Shown in pieces: positions 6,694 through 14,521 of a stretch of DNA of 14,581 nucleotides. The translations under genes and the position numbers were made by a program. The stretch is from Opitutales bacterium (lineage in GTDB: Bacteria; Verrucomicrobiota; Verrucomicrobiia; Opitutales; T3Sed10-336): assembly GCA_007132315.1 (NCBI GenBank), contig SLOW01000307.1, forward strand, positions 1 through 14,581. The letters run 5' to 3'. A model generated the notes under the pieces. The model was not told where the DNA came from and made no database searches. It saw only the letters and a list, made by a program, of their open reading frames with translations. Position 1 is the first letter of the stretch. Each line of letters starts with the position of its first letter.

Positions 6694-7221
6694 TCAGGGC
6701 GGCGGGCCTGGTTGGAAGATTTCTTCGAAGGTGATCGTGAGGTCGCCCCGCGGATCACAGTCGGCGCGCAGGGCGACGAAGGCGTCGCCGTGCCGGTCGT
6801 AAAGCGGCCAGAGGACGCGGCGGTCCGTTTCCGGGATTTCGAGGTTGTCGATTTCCGCGCGGTTGAAGAAGGCGAAGTGTCCCTCGTCCATTTCCGCAGG
6901 CAGGTTGCGGAGGGTCTTGCGGCACTTGTAGAGAAACATGAGCCAGTGAACGCGGCCCTCGTAGGCCTTCTCGGACACGATGGAAAAGAGGTGCAGATCC
7001 GCCGCATCGACCTCCAGCCCGACTTCTTCCCCGATCTCCCGAATGGCGCACTGGCAGGGGGATTCGCCGTGGCTCATGTCGAGTTTTCCGCCGATCGGAC
7101 TCCAGAAGTCGCGGTTGGGCGGCTTGCGCCGAAAAATCAAAAGCTCCTGGCCACAGGGATTTTGCAGGAATACGAGTACGCTGATCTTGAATGGCAGGAC
7201 GGAATTTTTTGGTGCGGACAT
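6694..7221 (-). CDS. Nudix hydrolase
   Basis: The 175-residue product has a Nudix box at about 45-69: GGKLDMSHGE, seven residues, then REIGEEVGL. The REUxEExGU half that binds the metal is intact. The spacing between the first glycine and the glutamate is two residues longer than the classic GX5E, a variation seen in other Nudix proteins. Upstream, ISVLVFLQN and LLIFRRKPPNRDFWSPIGGKL form the usual strands. Nudix enzymes hydrolyse nucleoside diphosphates linked to another group; the substrate cannot be told from sequence. I chose ATG 7221, which has a GAGG seven bases upstream and begins right before the fold. The frame is open to 7332, but the extra 37 residues look non-coding. It is divergent from the pilus-like cluster and about 180 bases ahead of pdhA on the same strand, so weak co-transcription with pdh is possible. 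Confidence 0.86.
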   Translation of the reverse strand: MSAPKNSVLPFKISVLVFLQNPCGQELLIFRRKPPNRDFWSPIGGKLDMSHGESPCQCAIREIGEEVGLEVDAADLHLFSIVSEKAYEGRVHWLMFLYKCRKTLRNLPAEMDEGHFAFFNRAEIDNLEIPETDRRVLWPLYDRHGDAFVALRADCDPRGDLTITFEEIFQPGPPP

Positions 7222-7366
7222 GGCGGAACCTCGGGTGATGGCGCGGAGTCTCAAGTGTTGATGACTGACAGTGTGATCGTGGCTATGAATGGATTTCCGT
7301 GGAGCACTGACAAGAAGGAACCGTTGGCTCAAGCTTGGGTTCGGGCATTTTTAAGTTGATTTATTT

Positions 7367-8014
7367 ATGAGCGGGTTGATTACTATGCGTCGAATGCGGC
7401 TCAATTTGATCCATGGCTTCGCGGTCGCCGTCCTTCTTTCGCCACCGTTGATTGCGGAAACTTCCGCGGACGAAGCACGGCAGGCGGAAGTCCAGCAAGT
7501 GCGTTTCAGTACCGTCCAGCCCGCGGGGGTCAGCCGCAACTGGAGGCAGATGGCGGTGCAAATTCAGGTTCACGGCCCTGCGGAAACCGACGTGATCAAC
7601 ACCCGTTTTGTGGATGACGTCGAGGTGACGGTTCGAAAAAGTTACGACGTCTCGAGTGGAGGAACCGAAAAAATCCGGTTTTATCGGGCTTCGGTCGTCC
7701 TGCCAACGTTGGAACGCGGACGCCATACGCTCCATTTTTTCCTCCCGCCTGAAGTGGTTCGACGCGACCGGATTACCGGGGATCCACAGGCTTACGAAGT
7801 TCTCCTGCGCCTGGGCGGCAACGAGCAGGAGACCGGATCGAACGCGCGGTCCAGCCTGCTGGCCCGGGACTCGGTCCGCGAGAGTTTTCGCGAAAGACTG
7901 GAAGTCGAAGCGGAGGAGAATGATGGAATATTGTTGCCCCTGCACCTGACACCGTTTGTAAATGAACAACGGTATCTCCGCGACATGCCCTCCGTGAGAC
8001 GGGGAGGCGAGTGA
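7367..8014 (+). CDS. Exported Amuc_1102-like pilus-associated protein
   Basis: The 215-residue product begins with a signal peptide: basic MRRMR, then the hydrophobic LIHGFAVAVLLSPPLIA, with a likely cut near ETSA at about residue 34. The mature protein is mostly beta-strand (VQQVRFSTVQPAGVSRNWRQ, MAVQIQVHG, FVDDVEVTVRKSYDV, KIRFYRASVVLP, RHTLHFFLPPEVV). Its C-terminal part is charged. The strand pattern and its place directly before the PilM-like gene match Amuc_1102 of Akkermansia, a small immunoglobulin-like protein of the pilus-like cluster whose job is unresolved. I rely on gene order and general pattern, since sequence conservation is modest. ATG 7367, 7385 and 7394 are all possible starts and none has a clear ribosome-binding site; the last two give a more standard signal peptide. 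The next gene starts 55 bases downstream. Confidence 0.72.
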   Translation: MSGLITMRRMRLNLIHGFAVAVLLSPPLIAETSADEARQAEVQQVRFSTVQPAGVSRNWRQMAVQIQVHGPAETDVINTRFVDDVEVTVRKSYDVSSGGTEKIRFYRASVVLPTLERGRHTLHFFLPPEVVRRDRITGDPQAYEVLLRLGGNEQETGSNARSSLLARDSVRESFRERLEVEAEENDGILLPLHLTPFVNEQRYLRDMPSVRRGGE

Positions 8015-8069
8015 CAGAGCGTCGGACCCGGTCACAGCAATAGCGCAACGAACAGTTTTACTTAGCATA

Positions 8070-9779
8070 ATGAGTTCTCACAAAATCACACAGGTTATCG
8101 ATTGCGGCGGCACCCATGTGGCGGCGGGATTTTTTTCCGCGACCAATGGGAGTGTCACGTTGGATGCCTTTTACACCGAGAATATCGGTTGCGATTACAC
8201 GAATGACGACGAGTGGATCTCCGCGGTTTATCAGGGAGTCGAGGCGATCCATCAGCAGCGGAAGTTGGCGGGTGCGGTTTCCCTGGTGATACCGGGACAT
8301 CTACTCTTGACCAAGTTCCTGAAAATCCCGCACGTGGCGAAGTCGAAGCGGGATCAGATCGTCCGGTTCGAGGCCCAGCAGAATATTCCCTTCCCTCTGA
8401 ACGAGGTTGTTTGGGATTACGAGGTCGTCGCCGACGACGGCACCGAGTTCGAGGTGGCGCTGGTGGCGATCAAGCTGGATATTATCGACCAGCTTTGCAC
8501 CGAAATAGCCCGTTTCGGGGTGGAGGTGAACCTGGTCGAGCCGTCCTGTATGGCGCAGTACAACGGATTTCACCACACCCACTCGCAAGACGATGAGAAT
8601 ATACTGATAGCCAATATCGGCGGCAGGTCGTCGAATCTCCTGTTTATCAGTGAGACCGGTTTTTTCGTTCGCAATGTCACCCTCGCTGGCAACACCCTGA
8701 CCCAGGCGATTGCCGAGGAGACGGGGCAGCCCCTGGCGGACGCGGAGGTCACCAAATGGGAGTATATTGCCGAGGCCCACGAAAAAGGGGAGGCCGGGGA
8801 ACCCTACGGGAAACAGGTGGACGCGTTTCTGCGCCGTCTCGTGATGGAGACAACGCGTTCCATTGTCAATTTCCGCCGCCAGAGCGGCGAATCAAAGGTT
8901 GACCGGGTCTATCTGACCGGCGGAGGCGCCCTTCTGCCCGGGATGACCGAACATCTGGCGGAAAAACTCGACCTGCCCACGGAGCATTACAACCCCTTCG
9001 AGTCGATCACTCTCGGCGCCGGGGTGGATGCCGATTACGTACAGAGTCATCCCCATCACGTGGGCGAGCTGTTCGGCTGCGCGCTGAGGGAATTGGGCGA
9101 GTCGAAGACGCATTTCAACCTGGTGCCTCCTTTGATCGCCAAGCAGATCGAGTTTCGCAAGCGCAAGCCCATTATTATGGCCGCCGCGGTTTTGCTGGTC
9201 GGTTCGCTCGTGTTGCCTATTTACAGCGCGGGCCACACAGTGATGGCATACCAGGACACGATTGCTGAAATCGACGCACGGCTGAACCCGGTGCAACGCA
9301 ATTACAACGAATACCGACGCATCACCGAACGGATCGAGGAGGCGAGCGATCAAATAGCGGCCCTTAAGGGGTTGAGCGAATCTCGTGCCAACTGGGTGGA
9401 CTTCTTCAACGACCTGCAGCGGAGGCTGACCGAAGTCGAAGATGTCTGGCTGGAAAGGCTTGAAATCACGCGCAGCGGCGGTGGAGCTCAACAGACCACG
9501 GGTGGATTGTTCGGTGGCGCCCAACAACAGCAGCCGCAGAACGACAGGGAAGTGGATCGCCCGCAGGTGCGGCTTCACATCAGCGGACGAATGCTCGATC
9601 GCGAGAACCCGCTCGAACGCGCCAGTCCCGACACCCGCGTCCGCGTCAGCGCGCTTTTCGACAGTATCCTCGAGTCTCAGTACATCACGAGGAAGGAAAA
9701 TGAAGAGTTCGATACAAGCAGCCCGGGGATTCTGCGTTTTGATGTGACGCTGATTGCCGATCCGGACAGCCCTCTCTGA
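8070..9779 (+). CDS. pilM: PilM-PilN fusion protein, Amuc_1101-like
   Basis: The 569 residues divide into two known parts. Residues 1-340 form an actin-like ATPase of the PilM type: phosphate loop VIDCGGTHVAAG (9-20), the IPF region QQNIPFPLNEVVWDYEV, second phosphate motif IANIGGRSSNLLF (180-192) and adenosine motif YLTGGGALLPG (281-291). Residues 348-569 have PilN topology: the PilM-docking motif as FNLVP (349-353, compare INLLP), a basic stretch, a membrane helix (about 367-388), a coiled coil (390-440) and a periplasmic ferredoxin-like domain. A Gly/Gln-rich loop (about 470-494, with QQQQ) interrupts two strands of that domain. In type IV pili PilM and PilN, with PilO, link the cytoplasmic motor to the periplasm. 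No separate pilN follows; the PilO-like gene starts 11 bases later. The start is an ATG without a Shine-Dalgarno. Confidence 0.9.
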   Translation: MSSHKITQVIDCGGTHVAAGFFSATNGSVTLDAFYTENIGCDYTNDDEWISAVYQGVEAIHQQRKLAGAVSLVIPGHLLLTKFLKIPHVAKSKRDQIVRFEAQQNIPFPLNEVVWDYEVVADDGTEFEVALVAIKLDIIDQLCTEIARFGVEVNLVEPSCMAQYNGFHHTHSQDDENILIANIGGRSSNLLFISETGFFVRNVTLAGNTLTQAIAEETGQPLADAEVTKWEYIAEAHEKGEAGEPYGKQVDAFLRRLVMETTRSIVNFRRQSGESKVDRVYLTGGGALLPGMTEHLAEKLDLPTEHYNPFESITLGAGVDADYVQSHPHHVGELFGCALRELGESKTHFNLVPPLIAKQIEFRKRKPIIMAAAVLLVGSLVLPIYSAGHTVMAYQDTIAEIDARLNPVQRNYNEYRRITERIEEASDQIAALKGLSESRANWVDFFNDLQRRLTEVEDVWLERLEITRSGGGAQQTTGGLFGGAQQQQPQNDREVDRPQVRLHISGRMLDRENPLERASPDTRVRVSALFDSILESQYITRKENEEFDTSSPGILRFDVTLIADPDSPL

Positions 9780-9790
9780 TTGCCAAACAC

Positions 9791-10744
9791 ATGCACTGGT
9801 TTAAGCGAAATCCCATCTTTTTCTCAATTCTCATCCTCCTTGCGATTGTCTTTGTCGTGGAAGTCTTCCTGTTGCTCCGAGAGCGAAGCAATGTCGAGGA
9901 GGTCAGGCAGACCATGGATGCCAAGATTTCCGAATACGACCGCCTGAGAACTTATTCGCCCTCGCTGGTCCGGGAGAACCTGGAATTGGCTGAGGAGGAC
10001 CTGGTTCAGGTGGAGGAAAATCTCGCCTCGGTGCGGGCGGCTCTGGGCGCCGAGGCCGATGTCGCCGACCTGTTCGTGAGCGTGCCGTCGGATACCACCG
10101 AGGCCTTCTTCGATCTGACATCGTTCGTCGATGATTATCGCCGGCGGGCCGCGAACGCGACGGGCGAAGACGGTCCCGGGGTGCGGATTAGCGACGACGA
10201 GTACTTCGGGTTCTCCCGGTACCGAAATTCGGGGCCGCCTTCCGAACTGATCGAAGATGTTTACAAGCAACGTCAGATCATGGGGCATCTTCTCGACACC
10301 CTGTTCTCCGCGGGTCCGGAAGAACTGATTCGGGCTCGCCGCGGCGATGTGGCCGCCCGCCGTGATGTGAGCGTGCCCAGCGGTTCGCGGGACGATGTAT
10401 TCACCATCGCACCGGAGATTTCCGCGCGAATTCCCGGTTTTGTCGAAACCTATCCGTTCCAGTTCACTTTTGTCGGCTACACGTCAACCCTTCGCGCTTT
10501 TCTGAACAGACTGGCCGAGTTCGAGATGCCTATCCTGGTCCGCAGTGTCGAGGTTACGCGGGCCGAAGGGGGAGATCGAGCCGGTGAACGGCGCGAACGG
10601 CGAACAGCGGCGACACAGACCGAAGGCAATGGCGCGGTACCCATCGTGGAGGCGCATCGCTCCCGGTTTGTCGTGACCGTTGAGTTTATCGAACTGGCCT
10701 CGCCCGACGACGCGGCAGGGACAGGAGCGCAAACGGCAAACTAA
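9791..10744 (+). CDS. Amuc_1100-like PilO-type inner-membrane protein
   Basis: The 317-residue product has one N-terminal membrane helix (about 9-29, FFSILILLAIVFVVEVFLLL) after a short basic cytoplasmic end (MHWFKR). A coiled coil follows (30-88: NVEEVRQTMDAKISEYDRLR ... LELAEEDLVQVEENLASVRA), then a periplasmic alpha/beta domain. The C-terminal half holds ferredoxin-like strands (YPFQFTFVGYTSTLRAFLNRLAEFEMPILVRSVEVTRA ... SRFVVTVEFIEL), the PilO pattern. Length, topology and position match Amuc_1100, whose Akkermansia form is also about 317 residues and is known as a Toll-like receptor 2 ligand. Here it most likely pairs with the PilN part of the preceding protein to form the alignment complex. 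An Arg-rich loop (GDRAGERRERRTAATQ) lies between the last strands. The gene starts 11 bases after its neighbour. Confidence 0.82.
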   Translation: MHWFKRNPIFFSILILLAIVFVVEVFLLLRERSNVEEVRQTMDAKISEYDRLRTYSPSLVRENLELAEEDLVQVEENLASVRAALGAEADVADLFVSVPSDTTEAFFDLTSFVDDYRRRAANATGEDGPGVRISDDEYFGFSRYRNSGPPSELIEDVYKQRQIMGHLLDTLFSAGPEELIRARRGDVAARRDVSVPSGSRDDVFTIAPEISARIPGFVETYPFQFTFVGYTSTLRAFLNRLAEFEMPILVRSVEVTRAEGGDRAGERRERRTAATQTEGNGAVPIVEAHRSRFVVTVEFIELASPDDAAGTGAQTAN

Positions 10745-10751
10745 TTTTAAG

Positions 10752-11570
10752 ATGCTCAGGAAATATTACGATAAGATCATTTTCACCATCGCGCTTCTCT
10801 TTCTGATCGGCTGCACCGTGGTGTTCTTTCAGACAGGCGAAGAACTGGTCGCTGAACTCGACACCGACCTGCCCCCGGTCGAAAACGTGGAGTCTTATGA
10901 AATGACGCCCCACGAGGAGATCGAACTCGACCTCGCGACTTGGGGCGAGGCGCGGTCCCAGAGCGCGGGAGACGCCTGGGTGTACGATATCTTCACGCCA
11001 CCGAGGATCTTCTATCACGAAGTCGAGGACCGTTTCGACGTCCAGCCCCCCGGCCCCGTCGATCCCGATGAGGTTGAAATCGAGATCGAATTTGTCGGTT
11101 TCGAGGAGGAACCCTACCGGATCCAACTCACCGGTTACATCGGGAGCGAGGAAAATCCAAGGATCAACCTTGATGATCTCGAATCGGGGCAGATGATCAT
11201 GACACGGAAGGATCGCGAACTGCCGGAATTCGATATCGAAATTCGGGGTTTTTCGGTGCGCCGGGAGCAAATGGACGGCGTGGTGTCTCGAGTCGCCGAG
11301 GCCGTTGTTTTTGATCGTCGCACGGGCGAGGAGGTGGTCCTGCTCGAAGAGGAAGTCAAGTATTTGGACGAGCCGGCGATCGTTGTGAGGACGACCGAAG
11401 ATCCTCCCCGGACCATCAACGCCCGTCCGGGGGAAGGTTTCGACGTGGGCGAACATTTGTATCGAGTCGAGGAATACACTGTGGATCCGCCCGAAATTGT
11501 GGTCACCAAATCGAGCCCTGATCGCGATGGACCTCGTCGTCGCACGCTCACACCGGGCGAACGCCTCTGA
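10752..11570 (+). CDS. Amuc_1099-like pilus-system protein in the PilP position
   Basis: The 272-residue product begins MLRKYYDK, followed by a hydrophobic stretch IIFTIALLFLIGCTVVFF (9-26). The rest is acidic and beta-rich, in two similar-looking parts: about 110-180 (EIEIEFVGFEEEPYRIQLTG ... FDIEIRGFSVRR) and 190-260 (EEVKYLDEPAIVVRT ... GEHLYRVEEYTVDPPEIVV). Gene order puts it where PilP sits, between PilO and the secretin; PilP is a lipoprotein that connects the inner-membrane complex to the secretin. LIGC at 18-21 fits a lipobox, though the hydrophobicity continues beyond the cysteine, so a plain membrane anchor is equally possible. The Amuc_1099 assignment rests on position, size and topology. 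ATG 10752 lies seven bases after the previous stop; the frame is open upstream, but that part overlaps the Amuc_1100-like gene. Confidence 0.78.
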   Translation: MLRKYYDKIIFTIALLFLIGCTVVFFQTGEELVAELDTDLPPVENVESYEMTPHEEIELDLATWGEARSQSAGDAWVYDIFTPPRIFYHEVEDRFDVQPPGPVDPDEVEIEIEFVGFEEEPYRIQLTGYIGSEENPRINLDDLESGQMIMTRKDRELPEFDIEIRGFSVRREQMDGVVSRVAEAVVFDRRTGEEVVLLEEEVKYLDEPAIVVRTTEDPPRTINARPGEGFDVGEHLYRVEEYTVDPPEIVVTKSSPDRDGPRRRTLTPGERL

Positions 11571-11624
11571 AAACGAGTCATCCCCGCGGTTCCTTCCTTG
11601 TGATTCGCATTGGAAAATAATCCG

Positions 11625-11647
11625 CCGGAAGGGCTTCGGTTTTTTTT
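11625..11647 (+). terminator. Terminator-like hairpin before the secretin gene
   Basis: CCGGAAGGGCTTCGG (11625-11639) can fold as CCG/CGG plus AA/TT around a GGGC loop with one bulge. Eight T residues follow at once (11640-11647). The stem is weak and the T-run strong. It sits 55 bases past the Amuc_1099-like stop, inside an otherwise continuous cluster. It may lower read-through into the secretin gene, or mark a transcription unit boundary. Confidence 0.4.
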
Positions 11648-11701
11648 GAAAAATTTATCTTTGCCTTTTGGTTTAAAATGTTCCTTCAATTGTTCCGCAT
11701 T

Positions 11702-14509
11702 ATGAATATACACCGAGCGACGAAAAAACTCCTGGCTTTCCTTACTTGTTGCTTGATTTTGGGCTCCGGCATCTTCGTTGATACGGTCTCCGCCGAGACC
11801 CAGACGGAAGCCAAGATCCGGCTGATGTCGGAAGCCCTGACCGCGCGTAACGCCGGTGATCTGGAAACTGCCAAGGAAAGATTGGAACAACTTCAGGAAA
11901 TCGCTCCGGAAGATCGCGGCGTGCAGCGACTCTTGGACAGTGTCGAAGCAGCTATGGCCGCGGAGCCGGAGGAGCCGGAACCCGCGGTTGAAACCCCTCG
12001 GCCCACCCAGGACCTGCGCCGCATCGAATTGTGGGCGCAGGCGACTAACGCCCGCAACCGCGGTGATTTCGAAGAAGCCCGCCGCGTGGCGCGCACCATC
12101 CGGGACGAGTATCCCGGGGATTCCCGTGTGGAACCCTTCCTCGACAGTATCGACGACGAACGCATCGCCGTGCAGGAAGCCCAGCGCATCGAGGCCGCCA
12201 GCATCGAGGCGCGCGCCGTACTCGCCGCCGCTCCGGATTGGATCGCTGCCGGAGAATACGACCAGGCGGTGGACGAGATTGAAGCGGTTCTCGAGGAATT
12301 GCCGGAGAACGTACGCACGGCCAGCTTGATCGTCGAACTGAAGAAGATGCGTTCCGAGGCGGTCGCCAAGAAGGCTCTCGCGCAGCTGCATGCCGGCGAA
12401 GTCGATGAGGCCGCTCAAACGCTGGCCCGGTACGACCGGTACGAGGAAACCAACATGGCCGCCCGCCAGGCCGCCCGCGAGGTGGTTCGCGGATTGGACG
12501 ATCCGAGTTTTATCCGGATCGAGGACGTCAGCCCGGATTTTCCAGAGGAGCGCGAGCGCATCCAGCGCATGCTCCGCCAGGGGCGCGCCCAGTTTATCAG
12601 CGGTGACCTGCTCGGAGCCGAGGACACGTTCCGCCGCGTGGAAGCCATCGACGCCAACAACCCGCAGGCCAAAGCATGGCTGGAACGCATCTCCAACGAA
12701 CGCGCGGCCGGTTCTCACTTGAACCGTCAGAAGACCCGCGCGCAGTTGCTCGAAGAAGTGGCCGACGCTTGGCAACGCCCGCAGGTGTACCTGGAAGAGA
12801 TTGAGGAGGAAGTGGAAGAGGAAGAACCGGAACTCGCCATTAAACTCCGTGAGATAGTTATCCCCAGTGTCAATTTCACCGATGTCCCCCTCCGACGCGT
12901 GATTACCACGCTCAACGATATTTCGGAAGAGTACGACGACGCTGATGAAGGCGTCAACATTGTGTTGCGCGACCCGGACCGCCTCGACCCCGAAGTGAGT
13001 ATTTCCCTGCGCAACATGTCGCTGGGCCGAATCCTCGATTTTATCGTCGATGACGCCGGATTCCGCTATGAGATCCAAGACGATGTCGTGGTTGTCAGTC
13101 CCGGGGACGGAATTCGGACGGACCTGGAAACCGATATCTTTCCCATTGATCGCGCTACGGTAATCCGGATGACCGGCGCCGACGCCGGGGCGGCCGTGGG
13201 TCCCGGCGCGGACGATCCGTTCGCCAGCCCAGAGAATGGCGGAAACGGGGGGCAAAGCAGCCAGCGCATCCGCCAGTTTCTGAGCAGTGCCGGGATCCAT
13301 TTCCCGGAAGGATCGAACCTGGTCTATGACGGGTCCGGAATCATCGTCACCCAGACTCCCCGCAATCTCGACCGTATCCGCAACCTGCTCGCCCGCTATG
13401 CTGACGTCAGGCAGGTCGAAATCGAAGCTCGTTTTCTCGAAGTCCAACAGGGTGCTCTCGATGAACTCGGTTTCAATTACGAGGTTCAGCGTGGCGGCCA
13501 GCCTCAGGTGGACCCATCGACCGGCCTTCCGGTTATCGATTCGGAGGGACAACAGGTAGTGGGCCAATTCCGCCAGGTGTTTGGCACCGACAACCGCACT
13601 CTGGCCGATTCGCGTACCGGTATGGATTCCGGCGGCCAAATCACTATAGACAGCCCCGATTTGAGCCTGACCATTCCCCAGGCGCCGCCGGATCTTCCCG
13701 GCGAAGTGCCGTTGGGGGCCGGGGCCGGCAATCTGGCGTTGATCAGCGGCAGTATCGGCAGCTTCGGCGTGGAAGCGACAATTCGCGCCTTGTCGAGACA
13801 GACCGGTAGCGACCTGCTGAGCGCGCCCAAGATTATGGTGCTCTCCGGTGAAACCGCGGAGATCGTCGTGGCCCAGGAATTCCGGTACCCCGACCAGTAT
13901 TCGGACGCCCAGAGTCAGGTCAGTGCCGCGGGCGCGGCTACCGCCGGCACCGCGACGGGCGGGGTAACGATAACCGCGGGAACGCCGCAGAACTTTGAGG
14001 CGCGGAACGTTGGTGTGGAGCTGACGGTGACACCGACCGTCGAAGACGACGAGCGCAGTATCAGCCTTGATCTGAATCCCCGGGTGACCGAATTCGAGGG
14101 ATTCGTCGAATACGGCGGTCCCAGCATTGCCATTCAGGGTGACACGACGGTGACCATTCCGTCCGGCTTCTTCCAGCCGATTTTTTCCACCCGTGAAATC
14201 AGTACGCAAGTGACCGTCTGGGACGGCGCCACGTTGGTGATGGGCGGATTGACCCGCGAAGAGGTGCGCACGGTCAAGGACAAGGTTCCGGTTCTCGGAG
14301 ACATCCCTCTGCTCGGGCGTTTGTTCCGCAGTGAGGGTGAAGCGAGCACCAAGAGGAATCTCTTGATTTTTGTGACCGCCAACCTTGTCACGCCGGGAGG
14401 TTCCCTCAAGAACCAGGAGCTGCGCAACGTCAGCCCCGGATCGACATTCCAGGCACCGACACACGTGACTCCGGGCGGTCCGGCACCGCGAATCCGGGCC
14501 GAGGACTGA
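11702..14509 (+). CDS. pilQ: Type IV pilus secretin with TPR-like N-terminal extension (Amuc_1098-like)
   Basis: The 935-residue product starts with a signal peptide (MNIHRATKKLLAFLTCCLILGSG..., cut after VSA at about 31). Residues 34-360 are helical repeats of TPR type (ALTARNAGDLETAKERLEQL, NARNRGDFEEARRVARTI, GEYDQAVDEIEAVLEE, QFISGDLLGAEDTFRRVEAI). An acidic stretch (EEIEEEVEEEEPE) precedes an N0/STN-like domain (about 380-475). A ring domain follows, including DLETDIFPIDRATV and VYDGSGIIVTQTPRNLDRI. The secretin core is about 575-895: VEIEARFLEVQQ, LLSAPKIMVLSGETAEIV, and the closing VPVLGDIPLLGRLFRSE (about 861-877). It should form the outer-membrane multimeric pore. A Gly/Ala/Thr-rich insert (about 738-760) lies in the core. 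ATG 11702 gives the best signal peptide; ATG 11678 would add eight residues. Neither has a Shine-Dalgarno. Confidence 0.92.
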   Translation: MNIHRATKKLLAFLTCCLILGSGIFVDTVSAETQTEAKIRLMSEALTARNAGDLETAKERLEQLQEIAPEDRGVQRLLDSVEAAMAAEPEEPEPAVETPRPTQDLRRIELWAQATNARNRGDFEEARRVARTIRDEYPGDSRVEPFLDSIDDERIAVQEAQRIEAASIEARAVLAAAPDWIAAGEYDQAVDEIEAVLEELPENVRTASLIVELKKMRSEAVAKKALAQLHAGEVDEAAQTLARYDRYEETNMAARQAAREVVRGLDDPSFIRIEDVSPDFPEERERIQRMLRQGRAQFISGDLLGAEDTFRRVEAIDANNPQAKAWLERISNERAAGSHLNRQKTRAQLLEEVADAWQRPQVYLEEIEEEVEEEEPELAIKLREIVIPSVNFTDVPLRRVITTLNDISEEYDDADEGVNIVLRDPDRLDPEVSISLRNMSLGRILDFIVDDAGFRYEIQDDVVVVSPGDGIRTDLETDIFPIDRATVIRMTGADAGAAVGPGADDPFASPENGGNGGQSSQRIRQFLSSAGIHFPEGSNLVYDGSGIIVTQTPRNLDRIRNLLARYADVRQVEIEARFLEVQQGALDELGFNYEVQRGGQPQVDPSTGLPVIDSEGQQVVGQFRQVFGTDNRTLADSRTGMDSGGQITIDSPDLSLTIPQAPPDLPGEVPLGAGAGNLALISGSIGSFGVEATIRALSRQTGSDLLSAPKIMVLSGETAEIVVAQEFRYPDQYSDAQSQVSAAGAATAGTATGGVTITAGTPQNFEARNVGVELTVTPTVEDDERSISLDLNPRVTEFEGFVEYGGPSIAIQGDTTVTIPSGFFQPIFSTREISTQVTVWDGATLVMGGLTREEVRTVKDKVPVLGDIPLLGRLFRSEGEASTKRNLLIFVTANLVTPGGSLKNQELRNVSPGSTFQAPTHVTPGGPAPRIRAED

Positions 14510-14521
14510 CTCGTTTTGTGA

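Noticed and set aside
7222..7366. Promoter pairs in the divergent Nudix/pilus-cluster gap, such as TTGGCT (7324-7329) with ATTTTT (7347-7352)
   Set aside because: Spacing is acceptable but the -10 match is too weak to list as a feature. A promoter for the cluster is expected here, but I cannot place it.
11135..14464. A 1109-codon open frame on the minus strand opposite the secretin and part of the Amuc_1099-like gene
   Set aside because: Its translation is not protein-like and matches no family I recognise, while the plus strand encodes a clear secretin. Long antisense frames are common opposite GC-rich genes.
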